Positions 28,375 through 37,049 of a DNA stretch of 45,335 bases are shown one piece after another. The stretch covers positions 1 through 45,335 of the forward strand of contig CBDCUC010000002.1 in NCBI GenBank assembly GCA_965222485.1. Direction: 5' to 3'. Position 1 is the first letter of the stretch. Each line of letters opens with the position of its first letter. Position numbers and translations under genes: made by a program. The DNA is from CBDCUC01 sp965222485 (lineage in GTDB: Bacteria; Pseudomonadota; Alphaproteobacteria; Rhizobiales; Hyphomicrobiaceae). The notes under the pieces are model-generated. The model saw only the letters and a list, made by a program, of their open reading frames with translations, did no database searches and was not told where the DNA came from.

Positions 28375-28959
28375 ATGCTCATCGGTTATGCGCGTGTATC
28401 GACCCAGGACCAGAAGCCGGACCTTCAGCTCAAGGCGCTGAAGCAGGCGGGCTGCAAAAAGGTCTTCAGGGAGAAAGCTTCAGGCGCGCTTCGTGAGCGC
28501 CCGCAGCTTATGGCTGCGCTCGACTACATGCGCAAAGGTGACACCCTTGTTGTGTGGAAGCTCGACCGGCTGGCACGGTCTTTAAAGCAGCTCATCGAAA
28601 CGGTCGAAGACCTTGAAAAGCGGAAGATTGGCTTTCGCTCGTTGACGGAGTCCGTCGACACGACGACGGCAGGTGGGAAGCTGGTGTTTCATGTTTTCGC
28701 TGCCCTTGCGGAGTTTGAACGTTCCATCATTCGTGAACGCACGCTCGCCGGGCTGGATGCGGCAAAGGCACGGGGAGCGCGTCCAGGCCGTAAGCCAGCA
28801 TTGGATGCAGATGACATTGCATCCGCCAAAGCTCTACTTGTCAAAGGTGACTTGACGGTTGCAGAAGTGGCGGAGCGCCTCGGTATCGCGCCGAGCACAC
28901 TTTACAAACACATCCCGGCGGCACGTGCGACGGTCACGCGTGGTGAGCCGGCCGAATAG
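28375..28959 (+). CDS. Serine recombinase (resolvase/invertase family)
   Basis: 194 residues from ATG 28375, the size of Tn3-type resolvases and Hin-type invertases. The catalytic Ser is in IGYARVSTQDQ (Ser9); further conserved features are VWKLDRLARSLKQL, the E-helix ALAEFERSIIRERTLAGL and a C-terminal helix-turn-helix (LTVAEVAERLGIAPSTLYKH). The ORF extends upstream to 28321, but those residues overlap a res-like repeat and ATG 28375 has GGAG nearby. No transposase of the Tn3 type is present, so it is a solo recombinase or a transposon remnant. It ends one base from the end of the convergent zinc-ribbon gene. Confidence 0.93.
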   Translation: MLIGYARVSTQDQKPDLQLKALKQAGCKKVFREKASGALRERPQLMAALDYMRKGDTLVVWKLDRLARSLKQLIETVEDLEKRKIGFRSLTESVDTTTAGGKLVFHVFAALAEFERSIIRERTLAGLDAAKARGARPGRKPALDADDIASAKALLVKGDLTVAEVAERLGIAPSTLYKHIPAARATVTRGEPAE

Positions 28960-29571
28960 CTACTTGAACTTTGGCTGGTTGCGCTTGAGCCAACCGGCGA
29001 CATCGGTACACCAACGCATCTCTAAGTGGTTGTCTCTTGCCTTTAGACGTTCGTAGGTCGCCCAATGCATGCCCTTTGGCTTGTCGGGAAAAGGATCGTC
29101 AAGTGAGCCGACCTGTCCAAGTCTTTTGCGCAGCTTATGCCGCTGACTGCTGGTGCGCTCAATGGCGTTTTCATATTGGCTTTCATACTTCAGGTCATGG
29201 CATCTGCGGCAGCGGAACAGCGAGCCGCCGTAAAGGATCCTGCAGCGGTTATGACATGACGGACAACAGTACCACTGCCTCTCTCCGCCGAAATTGGTTG
29301 TTGTGTAAGTGAAGGGAATGAAGTCGGCGACGTCGCGCCAAGGTCCGCCTGCTCTCCGTGTTCTGTAAATGAGCCGAAGCCCGCCGGTCTCAATGCGGTA
29401 GCTAATGCTTCCAGTCTCCTGACCATTGCGTGACCAGGTAAGCCGGCCCGTGTCACCTAGTGTGAGAGACGTCTCCCTGCGCAACCATGCAATATCGATT
29501 TGTTTGTAGTCTTCACAGGTATCAACGAGCCCGCCGTAGCTCGCATAACGTCCAGACCCCATCCCGCCCAT
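28960..29571 (-). CDS. Zinc-ribbon protein of a widespread uncharacterised family
   Basis: 203 residues. It starts MGGMGSGRY and contains a probable zinc ribbon with the pairs CPSC and CRRC (in CCPSCHNRC and FRCRRCHDLKYESQ). The GSGRY start plus ribbon plus LKYESQ is a pattern I know from many alphaproteobacterial proteins of unknown function, often near mobile DNA. The C-terminal part is basic and helical. It is convergent with the serine recombinase with no gap at all. Confidence 0.75.
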   Translation of the reverse strand: MGGMGSGRYASYGGLVDTCEDYKQIDIAWLRRETSLTLGDTGRLTWSRNGQETGSISYRIETGGLRLIYRTRRAGGPWRDVADFIPFTYTTTNFGGERQWYCCPSCHNRCRILYGGSLFRCRRCHDLKYESQYENAIERTSSQRHKLRKRLGQVGSLDDPFPDKPKGMHWATYERLKARDNHLEMRWCTDVAGWLKRNQPKFK

Positions 29572-29677
29572 AAGAAACTTCGTCTCCGGTTTTTGTCGAA
29601 ATCAATTGGGAAGTGAGTAGTTTTGTGTCATGTGCCGAGCCTCCAACCCCAATTTTGCGAAACAAAGCCATTTTCCA

Positions 29678-30505
29678 TCAGGCGGCCTGTACATCCGCAA
29701 CGGGGTCGGCTGAAGCTTCAATCGTCTTCAACCGCCACTCCTGCGCATCACGCAGTGCCTTCAAAGCTTTGTAAATCTGATTGTCGAGAGTGGTCTGATA
29801 GCGGGCAAAGAGTTCGAGTGTCTTTGCTGGCAGCACCAGGCGTTTCTGTTTCACCTGTTGGGCAAGTGCCAGAATGCGGGGTCGTTCTTCGGCCTTTTGA
29901 AGCTGCTTACGGCAATAGTTATAGAGTTCGGCAATGTAGGCCGTTGCACCGCCACTGTAATCGTCAAGAAATGCTTCTGGCTCGCTATCGTCTTCTTCGG
30001 CGTCCGAGGACAGTTGACCGAAGACGTGTGGCGCCTGCTTCTCAAGAGACTTAATGTCGATTTCTTCAAGTCGGTCGATTTCGTCCATCACGACCGTGCA
30101 CCACTGTGCGTGGTCTACATCGAAGGGTTCAATCTCAGTTTCCGTGAGTTCGTTTGAGTAACTGAGATTGAGTTCCGAACTCACGTCACCGGCAATTTTT
30201 GCAGCCCCATGCTCCAGTGCAATGGCAGCCGTTTCTGCTGCAATGAGCCGACGTTGACGCCACATGGTAATGGCAATTCTTTCAACAAGCGCAAGTTCAA
30301 GTGCACCGAAAGGGTTGAGGGAACGCTGGAGGTCGCATTGAAGCGCATCGAAGTCTGCTGGGTCCTCATCGTCAAGGAAGAGCTTGGCACTCAGTAACCC
30401 GTGACGAACGGCATTTAGGCTAACCGCCGCCTTACCATTTGCCGTCACCGGACCTGTGCTTTTGAGCGCATTGGCGCGATTAGCTGCCGCTTGGCGATCA
30501 GACAT
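29678..30505 (-). CDS. Conserved hypothetical protein with NALKSTGP motif
   Basis: 275 residues from ATG 30505, which has a GGGGG ribosome-binding-like run 6 bases upstream (a GTG at 30517 is the alternative). The N-terminus carries ANALKSTGPVTANGK and NAVRHGLLS, a motif pair seen in many bacterial proteins of unknown function, frequently beside insertion sequences. The rest is mostly alpha-helical with an acidic middle (SSDAEEDDSEPEAFLDD). No catalytic motif is recognised. It ends up next to the left end of the IS1182-type element. Confidence 0.7.
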   Translation of the reverse strand: MSDRQAAANRANALKSTGPVTANGKAAVSLNAVRHGLLSAKLFLDDEDPADFDALQCDLQRSLNPFGALELALVERIAITMWRQRRLIAAETAAIALEHGAAKIAGDVSSELNLSYSNELTETEIEPFDVDHAQWCTVVMDEIDRLEEIDIKSLEKQAPHVFGQLSSDAEEDDSEPEAFLDDYSGGATAYIAELYNYCRKQLQKAEERPRILALAQQVKQKRLVLPAKTLELFARYQTTLDNQIYKALKALRDAQEWRLKTIEASADPVADVQAA

Positions 30506-30636
30506 GTCTGCCCCCACTGTTCCGAATTTTGATTGGTGAAATTATAAGGAAACAACGGCGCTGGGTCAGCTGTGCGGCAGTGGGCAGGCGAACTGGGTTT
30601 CAGGGACTTGACGATGAAGACTGTCTGCTTTGCAGA

Positions 30637-32326
30637 GAGGCCGTGTGAAAACACTGGCGCCGGCGCTGGCGCGAAGCATGATATGATTCCGGCGCTGTGA
30701 GCGGGGGCATCATATGAAGCGGTTCATTCAGGGTGCTGATCGGCACCAGACGATACTTCTGCCTGATTGCCTGGACGACTACGTCGATGATGACAATCCG
30801 GTCCAGGCGATTGATGCGTTTGTCGAGATGCTTGATCTGGCCGCTCTCGGCTTCGATATCGAGCCGGAAGCGACAGGTCGACCCGGCTATCATCCGGCAA
30901 CTATGCTGCGTATCTATCTTTATGGCTATCTCAACCAAGTACAGTCCTCGCGTCGTCTGGAGCGCGAGTGTGGGCGCAACTTGGAGTTGATCTGGTTGAC
31001 CGGCCGCCTTAGGCCCGACTTCAAAACGATTGCTGATTTCCGCAAGGACAACGGTTCAGCGATCCGCGAAGTTTGCCGTCAATTCGTCGCCTTGTGCCGT
31101 GGCATGGACCTTCTCGACAGCCCAATGGTTGCGATTGACGGCAGTAAGTTCAAAGCAGTCAACGCTAAGGAGAAAAACTTCACGCGGGAGAAACTGCGGC
31201 GCCGTCTCGGCGAGATTGATATCGCCATCAAACGCTACTTGGCAGAATTGGACCGGGCTGATGAGGTTCTGCGCGAGACTGGTGGCTTGCCGCCGGAAAG
31301 CAGCCTTGTTCGCGCGACCAAGAAGCTCGCGCATCTGAAGAAAGAGGCCAATCGGCTTAAGGCCATCGAGAACCGCATGGATAAGACTGGCGAGACACAG
31401 GTCTCGCTGACCGATCCAGATGCCCGCTCAATGGCAACAACGAGCAAACAACCCCGTGTCGTCGGCTACAACGTACAGAGCGCAGTCGACACCAAGCACC
31501 ATCTGATTGTCGCCCATGACATTACCAATCATGGCTATGACCGCGACGCGCTGGCAATGATGGCGCGAGCCGCACGCGACGCCATGGGCCGTGATGATAT
31601 CGAAGCCATCGCCGACAAGGGCTACTACAAGGGAGAGGAAATCGTCGCCTGCGAGGACGAGGGTATTGCCGTCACCGTTTCCAAACCGCACACATCAAAC
31701 GCTTCAGCCCGTGGCCGCTTCGGCAAAACCGATTTTCTCTACGACTCTAACGAGGATGTTTTTCGCTGCCCCGCTGGCAAGCGATTGACCCACCGCGTTA
31801 CAGCCAGCGAAGGCGAGAAGGTTATCCACGTCTACTGGACGACCGAGTGCTCACAGTGTCCGATCAAGGGCCTTTGCACGACCGGCAAGGAGCGTCGCGT
31901 TCGCCGCTGGGAGCGTGAGGACGTTCTTGAGCGCGTGCAACGGAGGCTGGACGACGACCCCTCCAAGATCCCGCTGCGGAGCAAAACGGTCGAGCATCCC
32001 TTCGGCACGATCAAAGGCTGGATGGGTGCCACACACTTCCAGACGAAGACGCTTACCAATGTCGGCACCGAAATGGCGCTGCACGTGCTCGCCTACAACA
32101 TGAAGCGAGTGATTGCGATCATGGGTGTACCGACGCTGATCAACGCGTTGCAGGCGTGAGGGGGCTTCGCAGTGCGCTATTATGCTTCGAAAGCGTGCTC
32201 CAGACCGGCGCACAGGCGCACCAGGGCTGCCGTTGCAGCGAAAAATCGGATGCAACGCGAAATACGCCGTCACGGAAGAGCAGCGCAGCCGACAAATGGG
32301 CAAGCGCCACGTTCTCACACAACCTC
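30637..32326 (+). mobile_element. IS1182-family insertion sequence, intact
   Basis: About 1690 bp. Imperfect terminal inverted repeats are visible: 30637-30660 starts GAGGCCGTGTGAAAAC and the complement of 32304-32326 starts GAGGTTGTGTGAGAAC, both continuing to TGGCGC after a one-base gap. The element is flanked on both sides by CAGA (30633-30636 and 32327-32330), a 4-bp target duplication. One full-length transposase gene lies inside. Confidence 0.85.
30714..32159 (+). CDS. IS1182-family DDE transposase
   Basis: 481 residues, full length for the family. The N-terminal domain (FIQGADRHQTILLPDCLDDY, HPATMLRIYLYGYLNQVQSSRRLE) leads to the DDE catalytic core: first Asp in MVAIDGSKFKAVNA, second Asp in EAIADKGYYKGEEI and the Glu in KTVEHPFGTIKGWMG. 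A four-Cys-like segment (CSQCPIKGLCTTG) lies before the last catalytic residue, as is usual for this family. No frameshift or stop interrupts it, so the element may be active. Confidence 0.95.
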   Translation: MKRFIQGADRHQTILLPDCLDDYVDDDNPVQAIDAFVEMLDLAALGFDIEPEATGRPGYHPATMLRIYLYGYLNQVQSSRRLERECGRNLELIWLTGRLRPDFKTIADFRKDNGSAIREVCRQFVALCRGMDLLDSPMVAIDGSKFKAVNAKEKNFTREKLRRRLGEIDIAIKRYLAELDRADEVLRETGGLPPESSLVRATKKLAHLKKEANRLKAIENRMDKTGETQVSLTDPDARSMATTSKQPRVVGYNVQSAVDTKHHLIVAHDITNHGYDRDALAMMARAARDAMGRDDIEAIADKGYYKGEEIVACEDEGIAVTVSKPHTSNASARGRFGKTDFLYDSNEDVFRCPAGKRLTHRVTASEGEKVIHVYWTTECSQCPIKGLCTTGKERRVRRWEREDVLERVQRRLDDDPSKIPLRSKTVEHPFGTIKGWMGATHFQTKTLTNVGTEMALHVLAYNMKRVIAIMGVPTLINALQA

Positions 32327-32557
32327 CAGAGATACCAGACGTGGGCCAAGCTACACGTCAGCACAAAGATCGGCATTTTGTCATCGTCGCGATCGTTCGA
32401 TCAGCGGACATCACCAAGTAGGTGCAGTTGGTTCCAGTATTTGATCAGCGCACTTCCGGAATGACCTGAATCGACCTGATGGGGCTTCACTCTCACATCC
32501 ACAACAGCCTGCCACTAACATTGCGGCACCGCAAAAAGCGCAAACATACTCGGCTCC
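32160..32557. other. IS right end and adjacent gene-free stretch
   Basis: Contains the IS right inverted repeat (32304-32326) and target duplicate (32327-32330), then about 230 bases without a recognisable gene. Several short overlapping plus-strand ORFs here have low-complexity, family-less translations. Confidence 0.5.
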
Positions 32558-33274
32558 TCACAAGCCCTTCCTCAGGGTTTGAAGTTGCTGCTTGAGCCCC
32601 AGAAGCTCGAAGCGTTCTGGGAAGATGTGCTGGAAGATAAACAGGCTGCATAGCCCCGCTTGTGCCGTAGACTTGATTGCATGCGACAACGCCAGAGGAT
32701 TGTCGTCCAGATATTTGATTACGAAGGTCTTGCGATCCGCATCCTCGGTGATCGACATGCTGCCGGTCATGGCCATTTCGTTTGGATGGCCGCCGAAGTC
32801 GATGGCTCGCTCATAGACCATATCGAAAATTCCAGCGAGCTTGGCATCCAGTTTCTCGACGCCATGGCGCACAGCCTTGACGGTAAAGGCTGCACGAACC
32901 GGGCCCTTGTTCTCGGCGCGCTTCAACCAGATCTCTCCCAAATCTGGTGTTTGATAGATGAGAAGGCCATACCCGGCGGCCTCCACAGACGATCGCAGGA
33001 GCACGAATGTTTCGGCCGACTGCCCACACAGCGCCGCAGCGCAGGCAGCTCGATATGCGCTGTGCGAACGCGCGAGGAAGAGCGGCGCAAGAATATCCTT
33101 TGGGTTCAATAGCTGCCTACTAATTGTAACAAAGCATGCGTCTATATCCGTCAGCCGGCCATAATCGTTCGGCAGCTTCTGGTAGCTCGCAAACTGGTTG
33201 TTGCGAACCATATCGATATAGGCGGACAACTCGTCGTCGCCCCAGCCCTTTGGATGGTCAGAATGTTCATTCAT
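32558..33274 (-). CDS. Hypothetical protein, largely alpha-helical
   Basis: 238 residues from ATG 33274. Ala-rich helices are prominent (LFLARSHSAYRAACAAALCGQSAETFVLLRSSVEAAGYGLL), followed by ERAIDFGGHPNEMAM and a C-terminal helical end. The pattern of a helical RSxxEAA core followed by a conserved HPNE motif resembles uncharacterised helical-bundle proteins found in accessory regions, but I do not recognise a named family. No signal peptide or membrane helix is clear. Confidence 0.65.
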   Translation of the reverse strand: MNEHSDHPKGWGDDELSAYIDMVRNNQFASYQKLPNDYGRLTDIDACFVTISRQLLNPKDILAPLFLARSHSAYRAACAAALCGQSAETFVLLRSSVEAAGYGLLIYQTPDLGEIWLKRAENKGPVRAAFTVKAVRHGVEKLDAKLAGIFDMVYERAIDFGGHPNEMAMTGSMSITEDADRKTFVIKYLDDNPLALSHAIKSTAQAGLCSLFIFQHIFPERFELLGLKQQLQTLRKGL

Positions 33275-33415
33275 GCCGTCAACCTATCCGCCTTTTCGTG
33301 CACTGGTGCCCGTCGATTCGGGCATCATCTTGCCAATCAGGGAGCCCTCGCATGGGCAGAGCGGACATGTGCGTTGGCACTTTTCGGCTTATGGGGCCTA
33401 CGGCGGCCGCAACAG

Positions 33416-33697
33416 CTATTGGATTGTGAAAAACACTTCTACTATGCCCTCAACCTTGAAGTTGACGGCTTGATCGACACCCCGCGATGAATGGGCGGCG
33501 ACGAAGCCTCCAAATGGGCTCTCGCAGCCGAGCCCGCCTCCACAGCGAACAGTCAAGGTGATCGTAAATGGGTTGACCTGAAACTCAGCTCTTACCCAAT
33601 CATTGGGAGAGTCTCTGGGTGAAGTTGTGCCCGGCCACGGCGTTGGCGGAAACGGGTAGATGTTGGTGCCGGAACTCCTCCAGCGTGCTGTTGGCAA
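33416..33697 (-). CDS. Possible small protein downstream of the tandem-TIR gene
   Basis: 93 residues from a TTG 12 bases after the tandem-TIR stop on the same strand. The C-terminal half looks beta-strand-rich and protein-like (EFQVNPFTITLTVRCGGGLGCESPFGGFVAA). The N-terminal half is less convincing and there is no good ribosome binding site. It may be a gene fragment or a coupled small gene. Confidence 0.3.
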   Translation of the reverse strand: MPTARWRSSGTNIYPFPPTPWPGTTSPRDSPNDWVRAEFQVNPFTITLTVRCGGGLGCESPFGGFVAAHSSRGVDQAVNFKVEGIVEVFFTIQ

Positions 33698-33709
33698 GCG
33701 ATGACGTCG

Positions 33710-34651
33710 TCAATGAAACGGCAGTATTCTACGCAACCCTTTCTTTGGCTTAGGGATAAGCGAATAGATGTCATCCTTGAGTTTGCCAAGCTCTGCCTCC
33801 TTGTACCAGTTCAATCTCGTTACTCGTCGAAAAACATCATTACTGGCGAGTCGGTCATATACTTGAGCGCGGAGGTTGCCGTCCTGCAAGTCTGGCGTCT
33901 CGACGCCTAGAATTTCGATGCCAAGGGACTCCGACATTAAAACCTCGGTGCGCAGCACGTCGACGGGACGATCAAGGAAATCTTCGCTCACGACAATTAC
34001 GTGGACCTTCGCACTCTTCATCGCGTCAACTTGTGATTTCCTCCAGTCGCTACCGAACTCACAGTCTAGCGTGGCAATCCAAGGCTTGATCTCATCGGTT
34101 GCAATTTGATTCCGAATTTGGGTCGCAAAAAGACCCATTTGATCCGGGTAGCTTATATAAACATTTGTTTCATTCTTCGGTGTGTCCATCGTCTTGCGCT
34201 CAACATCGCGCGCAAATCGCTCGAGCATTTGTTTCCTGGTAACGGGTAGACTTACAATTTTGAGCGGCTCCATTCGTGCAGCGAATAGGGCTGATATATG
34301 CTTTGTCTCCTCTTCAGTATCCAACTTCTCCCAGCATTCCGTCAGCATAATTGGAAATATCTGTCGATCGGTCGCTCGCGCTAGAAAAAGTTCCATTCGG
34401 CACATGTCGCTTTCAACGTAATTGGCCGACAAGAATGGAATAAACCCATCCACGGTGGTGGGCTTCTTAAGCAGGGTGGACCGCCAGTCCTCTCCAGGCT
34501 GCATGTTCGAAGTGTCTTTCCAAGTCTGTAATCCGTATAATTTGAGATCAGTAAGAATTGAATCGACCTCAGCAGCATCGCGTCGACTGTAAGAAATCAT
34601 GAGTTCCATATCAATGTCCGAAAGTTGATCGCTGTAAGTAGCGTCGTTCAC
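33710..34651 (-). CDS. Tandem TIR-domain protein
   Basis: 313 residues with two TIR domains. The first (about 16-125) starts ELMISYSRRDAAEV and has a WKDTSNMQPGEDW loop and the YVESDMCRMELFLA helix, with Glu at the position of the catalytic Glu of TIR NADases. The second (about 163-270) starts NVYISYPDQMGLFA and has VVSEDFLDRPVDVLRTEVLMSE, also with a Glu in the right place. The start is GTG 34651; ATG 34609 just before the first TIR domain is an alternative. Bacterial TIR proteins commonly cleave NAD or make NAD-derived signals in anti-phage defence. Here the partner or sensor is not obvious. Confidence 0.85.
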   Translation of the reverse strand: MNDATYSDQLSDIDMELMISYSRRDAAEVDSILTDLKLYGLQTWKDTSNMQPGEDWRSTLLKKPTTVDGFIPFLSANYVESDMCRMELFLARATDRQIFPIMLTECWEKLDTEEETKHISALFAARMEPLKIVSLPVTRKQMLERFARDVERKTMDTPKNETNVYISYPDQMGLFATQIRNQIATDEIKPWIATLDCEFGSDWRKSQVDAMKSAKVHVIVVSEDFLDRPVDVLRTEVLMSESLGIEILGVETPDLQDGNLRAQVYDRLASNDVFRRVTRLNWYKEAELGKLKDDIYSLIPKPKKGLRRILPFH

Positions 34652-34953
34652 GATTACCTAGTGCGGAAAACCCTGTCTAGACGATAGTCCGCCAAAGGTC
34701 GGTTAGCCTCGACGGGTGGTTGCGGCCCTAGTGCGGCTGGTATGAGCGATTAAGCAGACTCAGAGATCAACCCGGCGCGACAAGCGTCGCCAGGCAGGCC
34801 GATGTCAGCAATAATGGGATATCGCCCCTGAACCATTGCGTTGCTGGCGGCATGACCCACGAAGAGATAGCAAAGATTCTCGCCATCTAAGCGCAGCAAT
34901 CGGCGGATCTGGTCGCCCCGAACCGTAAATACGTTGCGGCGCGGTCCGTGCAA
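34652..34953. other. Gene-poor gap upstream of the tandem-TIR gene
   Basis: 302 bases. A 67-codon minus-strand ORF (34750-34953, TTG start) directly follows the membrane-protein gene, but it has no recognisable features. The promoter of the tandem-TIR gene should lie here. Confidence 0.4.
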
Positions 34954-35520
34954 TTATGACATCTCGTTGTCGGCTGCCATCCGCGCATGAGAGCGCAAAT
35001 TCACGATGAAGCCCACCAGGCAGGCGCTGAACATTGCGATCAGGAGCCAGCCGAGCCATTTCATACCCGGTGTATCGATAGCAACGACCGCGATACCAAG
35101 ACCGATCAACAGGAGCGATAGGATGATCCCTGCGATCAACCATGCCCGGCCGAGCGATTTGATGTGGCGTGCATTTGCTTCACGAAGTGTCATGCGAGTA
35201 TTCGATCGGGGCAAACCGCGTGCATACCAACGCAGCAGCATATGGAACATCAGACCTACGGATACGCTGGCACCCAACAGCAGCGGAATATCGCTTGGTG
35301 TATTCAGCGGGATGATTTGAGAGAAGACGGGAATTATGAAAACGAAAAAGATCAAGAAGCTCATCCGCACTCGACGGCGAAGCTTATCGGCGGCTTCGGC
35401 GTCTTTTGGAATATAGCCGGAGCCCCACGCGCCGCTTGGAAAGTACACCTGTCGACCTTCGGGGTCCTCTCCAAACAGAGGCGCGGCAAACGAATCGAAA
35501 AAGCGCATGACTGCATTCAT
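34954..35520 (-). CDS. Small membrane protein, four predicted helices
   Basis: 188 residues. A cytoplasmic N-terminal part with EGRQVYFPSGAWGSGYIP is followed by hydrophobic segments at about 53-70 (SFLIFFVFIIPVFS), 77-95, 125-147 (AWLIAGIILSLLLIGLGIAVV) and 151-172. The FPxGxWGxGY motif before a paired-helix region recurs in unannotated proteobacterial inner-membrane proteins. No enzymatic motif. It lies on the same strand as the tandem-TIR gene, 300 bases upstream, so co-transcription is possible but not shown. Confidence 0.7.
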   Translation of the reverse strand: MNAVMRFFDSFAAPLFGEDPEGRQVYFPSGAWGSGYIPKDAEAADKLRRRVRMSFLIFFVFIIPVFSQIIPLNTPSDIPLLLGASVSVGLMFHMLLRWYARGLPRSNTRMTLREANARHIKSLGRAWLIAGIILSLLLIGLGIAVVAIDTPGMKWLGWLLIAMFSACLVGFIVNLRSHARMAADNEMS

Positions 35521-35905
35521 TGGTTGACCCCTTTGGGCGGCATAATGGATTGGCCAGTGAAAAGCTGGCCATTTTTGCCCATTGGAGCTGTTTCGTAGGG
35601 AACACTTTGCGCGTGCAAGAGGTTATTCTCTGTTGGATCTGTTGTCTTATATTGGGCAGTCGGTTCCCGATCCGCGTCAGACTGGGTTGGTCAAACCCTT
35701 CTCAGTCTGACCGCTCCGCCCCCGCTAGCCGACATTGAGCTGGCTGTCGCGGCATCTTGGGGTGAGTCAACTGAGATGACCGCTTCTGGGATGCACCAAC
35801 CGTGAACCATCGTCGCGCTGACGCTGAGGGCCAGTTGCCATCGAAGCCTACCATTGGCTGCGATGCGGTGGCCGACAAGGTTTGACGGCGATTCAATCGT
35901 GCTTC
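35521..35905. other. Non-coding stretch with degenerate repeat copy A
   Basis: 385 bases without a gene. From about 35706 to 35870 it resembles the stretch 36617-36770 on the other side of the flavodoxin gene (shared blocks include TTGAG-TGGC and TTCTGGGAT). Confidence 0.45.
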
Positions 35906-36382
35906 TCAAGCATCTTTGGAAAGCGATTCTGCGAATGAACGCACGTTGGCAACACAATCATTCTGCTTTAGCTCACCTTCTGTAACTACGAGAGTGGCGA
36001 CCGGCTGTTTACTGCAGAGTTCCGCCATCTGTTTGAAAACGCCTTCCGCACCGGAGCCGCCCTGCGTACAAAAGAATGCAACGCGCTTCAGTTGTCCGCC
36101 GTACATCGTGAGGTAATTTCGAACGGGAGGCGTGAGACTCCAAGCCCAGACGGGCGAACCTATTACGACGAGGTCGTAAGAGGCTGGGTCATGCTTTGGT
36201 GGCTTTACTTCAGAAGAGCGCTTCGTCAAAGCATCGCGTCCCGCGGCAAGATAGCCGAAGAAGCCTTTTCGTGTCGTTGTCTCTTCGATCCGTTCGACAT
36301 CGGCGTCGCATACTTCCGCGATTATTTCCGCGATACGCTTTGTATTGCCAGTGTGAGAAAAATAAGTGACCAGCGTTGCCAT
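35906..36382 (-). CDS. Flavodoxin family protein
   Basis: 158 residues with a flavodoxin fold. The FMN phosphate-binding loop is at the N-terminus (TYFSHTGNTKRIAEII), the second flavin loop is GSPVWAWSLTPPVRNYL, and the third is FFCTQGGSGAEGVFKQM. All three elements are present, so FMN binding is likely. It could be an electron carrier or a small NAD(P)H:quinone-type reductase. It stands alone between two copies of a degenerate repeat. Confidence 0.9.
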   Translation of the reverse strand: MATLVTYFSHTGNTKRIAEIIAEVCDADVERIEETTTRKGFFGYLAAGRDALTKRSSEVKPPKHDPASYDLVVIGSPVWAWSLTPPVRNYLTMYGGQLKRVAFFCTQGGSGAEGVFKQMAELCSKQPVATLVVTEGELKQNDCVANVRSFAESLSKDA

Positions 36383-37049
36383 TGCTCAAATCATCTTGCT
36401 CGAAATGTCTATTCACTAACCTTTTTTATTAGCACGCGATGCCCGCTTGCCGATTGACACGTATCAATAGGCATCGCTCGCGGCTTCGGCAGCTCAGTCC
36501 CGATAAGATTGCCTTGCGGTTTCCAATCTGCCGTCAAACAAAGGCAGTGGAATACGACATTAGGGTGCAGAAAATCAGGTTCGGGTCAGACTCGGCAATT
36601 CCCGTACTTCTGCGGCTGACAGCTTGGCCCCCATTGCGGACGTTGAGTTGGCGTGTGCGGAACACCAAAACGAAACCGGCTGTGAGTTCCGTTTCTGGGA
36701 TCGACCGTCCTCGATCTAACCTCGCGCCGAAGTCATGGGCCAGGTCCAGACCATTGGATGGTCGCCAGCTGTGCGCCGCACCATGTCGTTCGATGCCAAT
36801 TTCGGAAGTCGGTCGGCTGGTGACCTATAGGCTTCGGGGTGTCCGCTGTTAGCGCCAGCTGTCATTGCCCCATATTTCCAGGTCTGCTTAGAGGTGGTAG
36901 GGATATTGCTGGCGTGCCGCTGCCAGGCGACGTCAGTACGAAGACGGAAAAGACAACAGGGACGATACAAATTTCATACCCTGAGTTTCTTCGCTTACCA
37001 GTTTCGCCATTTTGGGCGTAGCGATTGATAGCGCCCCAGGACCTTTACG
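36383..37049. other. Non-coding stretch with degenerate repeat copy B
   Basis: 667 bases between the divergent flavodoxin and TIR-WD40 genes. It holds repeat copy B (about 36617-36770). Short ORFs here lack family-like sequence. CCAGGA at 37036-37041 is the likely ribosome binding site of the next gene. Confidence 0.45.

Noticed and set aside
27815..28496. Short plus-strand ORFs before the serine recombinase
   Set aside because: Translations look random and one overlaps the recombinase in another frame.
28231..29571. Complete Tn3-family transposon
   Set aside because: No tnpA-type transposase and no 38-bp terminal inverted repeats were found near the recombinase.
34750..34953. 67-codon minus-strand ORF directly after the membrane-protein gene
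   Set aside because: TTG start, no ribosome binding site and no family-like sequence; mentioned only as part of the gap.
33710..35520. Classical Thoeris system
   Set aside because: There is no ThsA-type SIR2/SLOG or Macro-domain partner beside the TIR gene.
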